Positions 62,219-64,000 of a DNA stretch of 64,000 bases are shown piece after piece. Position numbers and translations under genes: made by a program. The notes under the pieces were generated by a model, which saw nothing but the letters and a program-made list of their open reading frames with translations, was not told the origin of the DNA and did not search any database. The stretch is from Paenibacillus sambharensis. GTDB taxonomy: Bacteria; Bacillota; Bacilli; Paenibacillales; Paenibacillaceae. Within the stretch, counting starts at the first letter, position 1. Every line of letters starts with the position of its first letter. The stretch lies in the NCBI RefSeq assembly GCF_003233845.1, contig NZ_QKRB01000055.1, positions 234,873 through 298,872 of the forward strand. Direction: 5' to 3'.

Positions 62219-64000
62219 ATGAAATTCAAGAAGAATTTATCGATTGCATTATCCCTATCCTTACTCCTTGGTACGGTTCCCGTCCAATACTCCAGTTCGG
62301 CAGCAGCCGAACCAAATAATGCTGTAGCCTCCGCAACATCGGCTGTCTACCTGCCGCAAGAACCGATGTGGGGACACTTCGTTGACACTTACAAAAACAA
62401 TCAGCCGGTTAACATGTCCGTCTACTCCAACCCGGCGATCGGGGTGCTGTCCGGATTCCACGAGCTGTGGACGCCTGGCGATTCCTGGGATAACGGAACC
62501 AAGCTGAACAGCGAGGTGCTGGACTACAACATTCAGTATGTAGTGGATCTGTCCAAAACCCGTACGGCTGAAGATGAAGAAAGAGCCTATTACGATGACC
62601 GGAGAAATCAGACCTACGGAGCGACTGAAGGTCTTGGTGCTCTCGCGGACGTATACCGCTCGCTGTCGGGAACGGCCACCACAATCACCGACATTCCTGC
62701 AGACGCTACTTCGGTGAAGTACAGTGACAACAACCCGAACGGCAATAAAGGCGGCGACTCGAACTCCGAGCTTGGCAAGATGGTCGACCTGATCGGAAAG
62801 GTGCGCGGCAACTATGCCTCTACGAGCCAGGCCAAAAACTACTACCAGTACATGCGTCCTTGGCGCTGGGCCGGTGAAGAGATCATCACACCAACTCTCT
62901 ATCCTGTCAGAAGTATGACACCTGAATCAGACGGCGGCTTCCCGAGCGGACACACGAACGCTTCGTACCTGGCCTCCCTGGCGCTGGCTTACGCAGTGCC
63001 TGAGCGATTCCAGGAAATGATGACCCGCGCTTCCGAGATGGGCAACAGCCGGATTGTAGCCGGCATGCACTCTCCGCTGGATGTTATCGGCGGCCGTGTC
63101 ATGGCAACAGCCCTGGCTGCAGCGGCTCTGAACGATCCGGAGAATGCCGAGCTTAAACAGGCAGCCTACGAGCAGGCCCATAACGTCCTGCTGAAGCAGA
63201 CTGGTTCGGCTGAAGACCGGTTCAGCGATTATGAGAAGAATAAAGCACAATACATGGAACGTCTGACTTACGGATTTGAGCAGATCAACCCGACGAACAA
63301 GCCGATGGTTGTGCCTAAGGGTGCAGAGGTACTGATCGAAACCCGCCTTCCTTACCTGAACGGTGAGCAGCGCCGCGCGGTACTGGCTACGACCGGCCTG
63401 CCTTCCGGCTATCCGGTGCTGGATGACCCAGAAGGCTGGGGACGCCTGAACCTGTTCGCAGCTGCGGCCGGCTACGGCGCATTCAACAGCGATGTTGTAG
63501 TAACAATGGACGCTGACCAAGGCGGCTTCCATGCGCTTGACCGCTGGCGCAACGATATCTCCGGTACAGGCAAGCTGACCAAAGAAGGCACGGGCACGCT
63601 TGTCCTTCAGGGCAGCAACACGTACGCTGGCGGCACAGTGGTTAACGGCGGCAAGCTGCAGGGCGAATCCGCTGCGGCTTTCGGTACCGGTGATGTTGCC
63701 GTAGGCGCTGGTACACTTGTTGAAGAAGTGGACGGCAAGATTGGCATCGGCGGCAATTACACGCAAGCTGCTGAAGGCACGCTTGAGCTGAACGTTGGCA
63801 GTGCGGCCGATGTGCTTGAAGTGAAGGGTGCCGTTCAGGCCGGCGGCAAGCTGCTTGTGAATTTCACCGACAGCTATGTGCCTGCAAGCGGCAGTGTCAT
63901 TACGCTTATCACGCATGGCAAGGACCAGCGGACCGGCCAATTCGCTTCCGTCGAAACGACAGGCCTGCCTGGAGACTACAAGGTTCAGGTGAACTACCTG
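62219..64000 (+). CDS. Secreted PAP2-type phosphatase with intact motifs, 3' end outside window
   Basis: 594 codons visible and open at the right edge. The signal peptide is similar to that of the paralog at 53421, and both begin MKFK with the same GAGAGGAAGC site. All three PAP2 motifs are intact: C1 K206-x6-R213-P214, C2 P242-S243-G244-H245, C3 S277-R278-x5-H284-x3-D288. The autotransporter-type repeat follows (EGTGTLVLQGSNTYAGG). SLH domains like those of the paralog are expected beyond the edge. It is an extracellular acid-phosphatase-like enzyme next to a phosphodiesterase, which could release phosphate in two steps. Confidence 0.9.
   Translation, partial: MKFKKNLSIALSLSLLLGTVPVQYSSSAAAEPNNAVASATSAVYLPQEPMWGHFVDTYKNNQPVNMSVYSNPAIGVLSGFHELWTPGDSWDNGTKLNSEVLDYNIQYVVDLSKTRTAEDEERAYYDDRRNQTYGATEGLGALADVYRSLSGTATTITDIPADATSVKYSDNNPNGNKGGDSNSELGKMVDLIGKVRGNYASTSQAKNYYQYMRPWRWAGEEIITPTLYPVRSMTPESDGGFPSGHTNASYLASLALAYAVPERFQEMMTRASEMGNSRIVAGMHSPLDVIGGRVMATALAAAALNDPENAELKQAAYEQAHNVLLKQTGSAEDRFSDYEKNKAQYMERLTYGFEQINPTNKPMVVPKGAEVLIETRLPYLNGEQRRAVLATTGLPSGYPVLDDPEGWGRLNLFAAAAGYGAFNSDVVVTMDADQGGFHALDRWRNDISGTGKLTKEGTGTLVLQGSNTYAGGTVVNGGKLQGESAAAFGTGDVAVGAGTLVEEVDGKIGIGGNYTQAAEGTLELNVGSAADVLEVKGAVQAGGKLLVNFTDSYVPASGSVITLITHGKDQRTGQFASVETTGLPGDYKVQVNYL

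Noticed and set aside
62927..63940. 337-residue minus-strand open frame
   Set aside because: It lies antisense to the PAP2 phosphatase, whose motifs and paralogy are certain.

Overview
The window looks like chromosomal DNA of a spore-forming Gram-positive bacterium, most probably Paenibacillus. The reasons are a spoVA germinant-channel operon, S-layer-homology (SLH) anchored secreted proteins, a high density of LplABC-type carbohydrate ABC transporters paired with large membrane-bound AraC regulators or YesM/YesN-type two-component systems, and strong GGAGG ribosome binding sites. No rRNA, tRNA, CRISPR array, phage or intact insertion sequence was recognised.

Layout. (1) 1-3897, minus: a MoxR ATPase / DUF58 / transglutaminase operon, the last gene running off the left edge. 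(2) 4043-6152, minus: spoVAC-spoVAD-spoVAE with a terminator and a candidate forespore promoter, plus an unlisted 32-residue membrane peptide with its own terminator. (3) 6225-8561, plus: an OmpR-type response regulator and histidine kinase preceded by four 11-nt direct repeats. (4) 8600-14600, minus: an A+T-richer, probably acquired peptide-maturation (RiPP-like) operon. It holds a truncated PqqD-like/radical-SAM gene, a cytoplasmic subtilisin-like peptidase, an ABC exporter and a three-gene BcrA/LanFEG-like ABC transporter. A second, higher-GC copy of that three-gene transporter lies at 31838-34490, with an amber codon inside one permease. (5) 14782-20383: a gene remnant, a large secreted discoidin-domain protein with a pentapeptide-repeat linker, a CtaG-like protein, a DUF2243 protein and an aldo/keto reductase. 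(6) 20492-30733: a pectin/hemicellulose locus (GH43, GH28, GH105, solute-binding protein, two divergently placed permeases, AraC-type regulator). (7) 30942-34490: a GNAT acetyltransferase, an intergenic repeat element, a 30-bp tandem repeat and the second ABC transporter copy. (8) 34771-40629: an AraC regulator convergent with a second LplABC-type importer. (9) 40809-52879: a YtfQ/YtfR/YtfT/YjfF-type furanose importer with two binding proteins, a divergent kinase/regulator/binding-protein sensing operon, and an FGGY sugar kinase. (10) 53421-64000: two paralogous secreted PAP2-type phosphatases flanking an AraC regulator with an orphan binding protein, and a secreted sphingomyelinase-like phosphodiesterase with a jacalin lectin domain.

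Most of the window is therefore extracellular polysaccharide sensing, degradation and uptake, each importer placed next to its own membrane-spanning regulator. Three observations stand out. The upstream PAP2 paralog has lost catalytic residues that the downstream paralog keeps. The RiPP-like operon appears to carry a deletion scar through its maturase. The duplicated ABC transporter shows a nonsense codon and a triplicated gene end.
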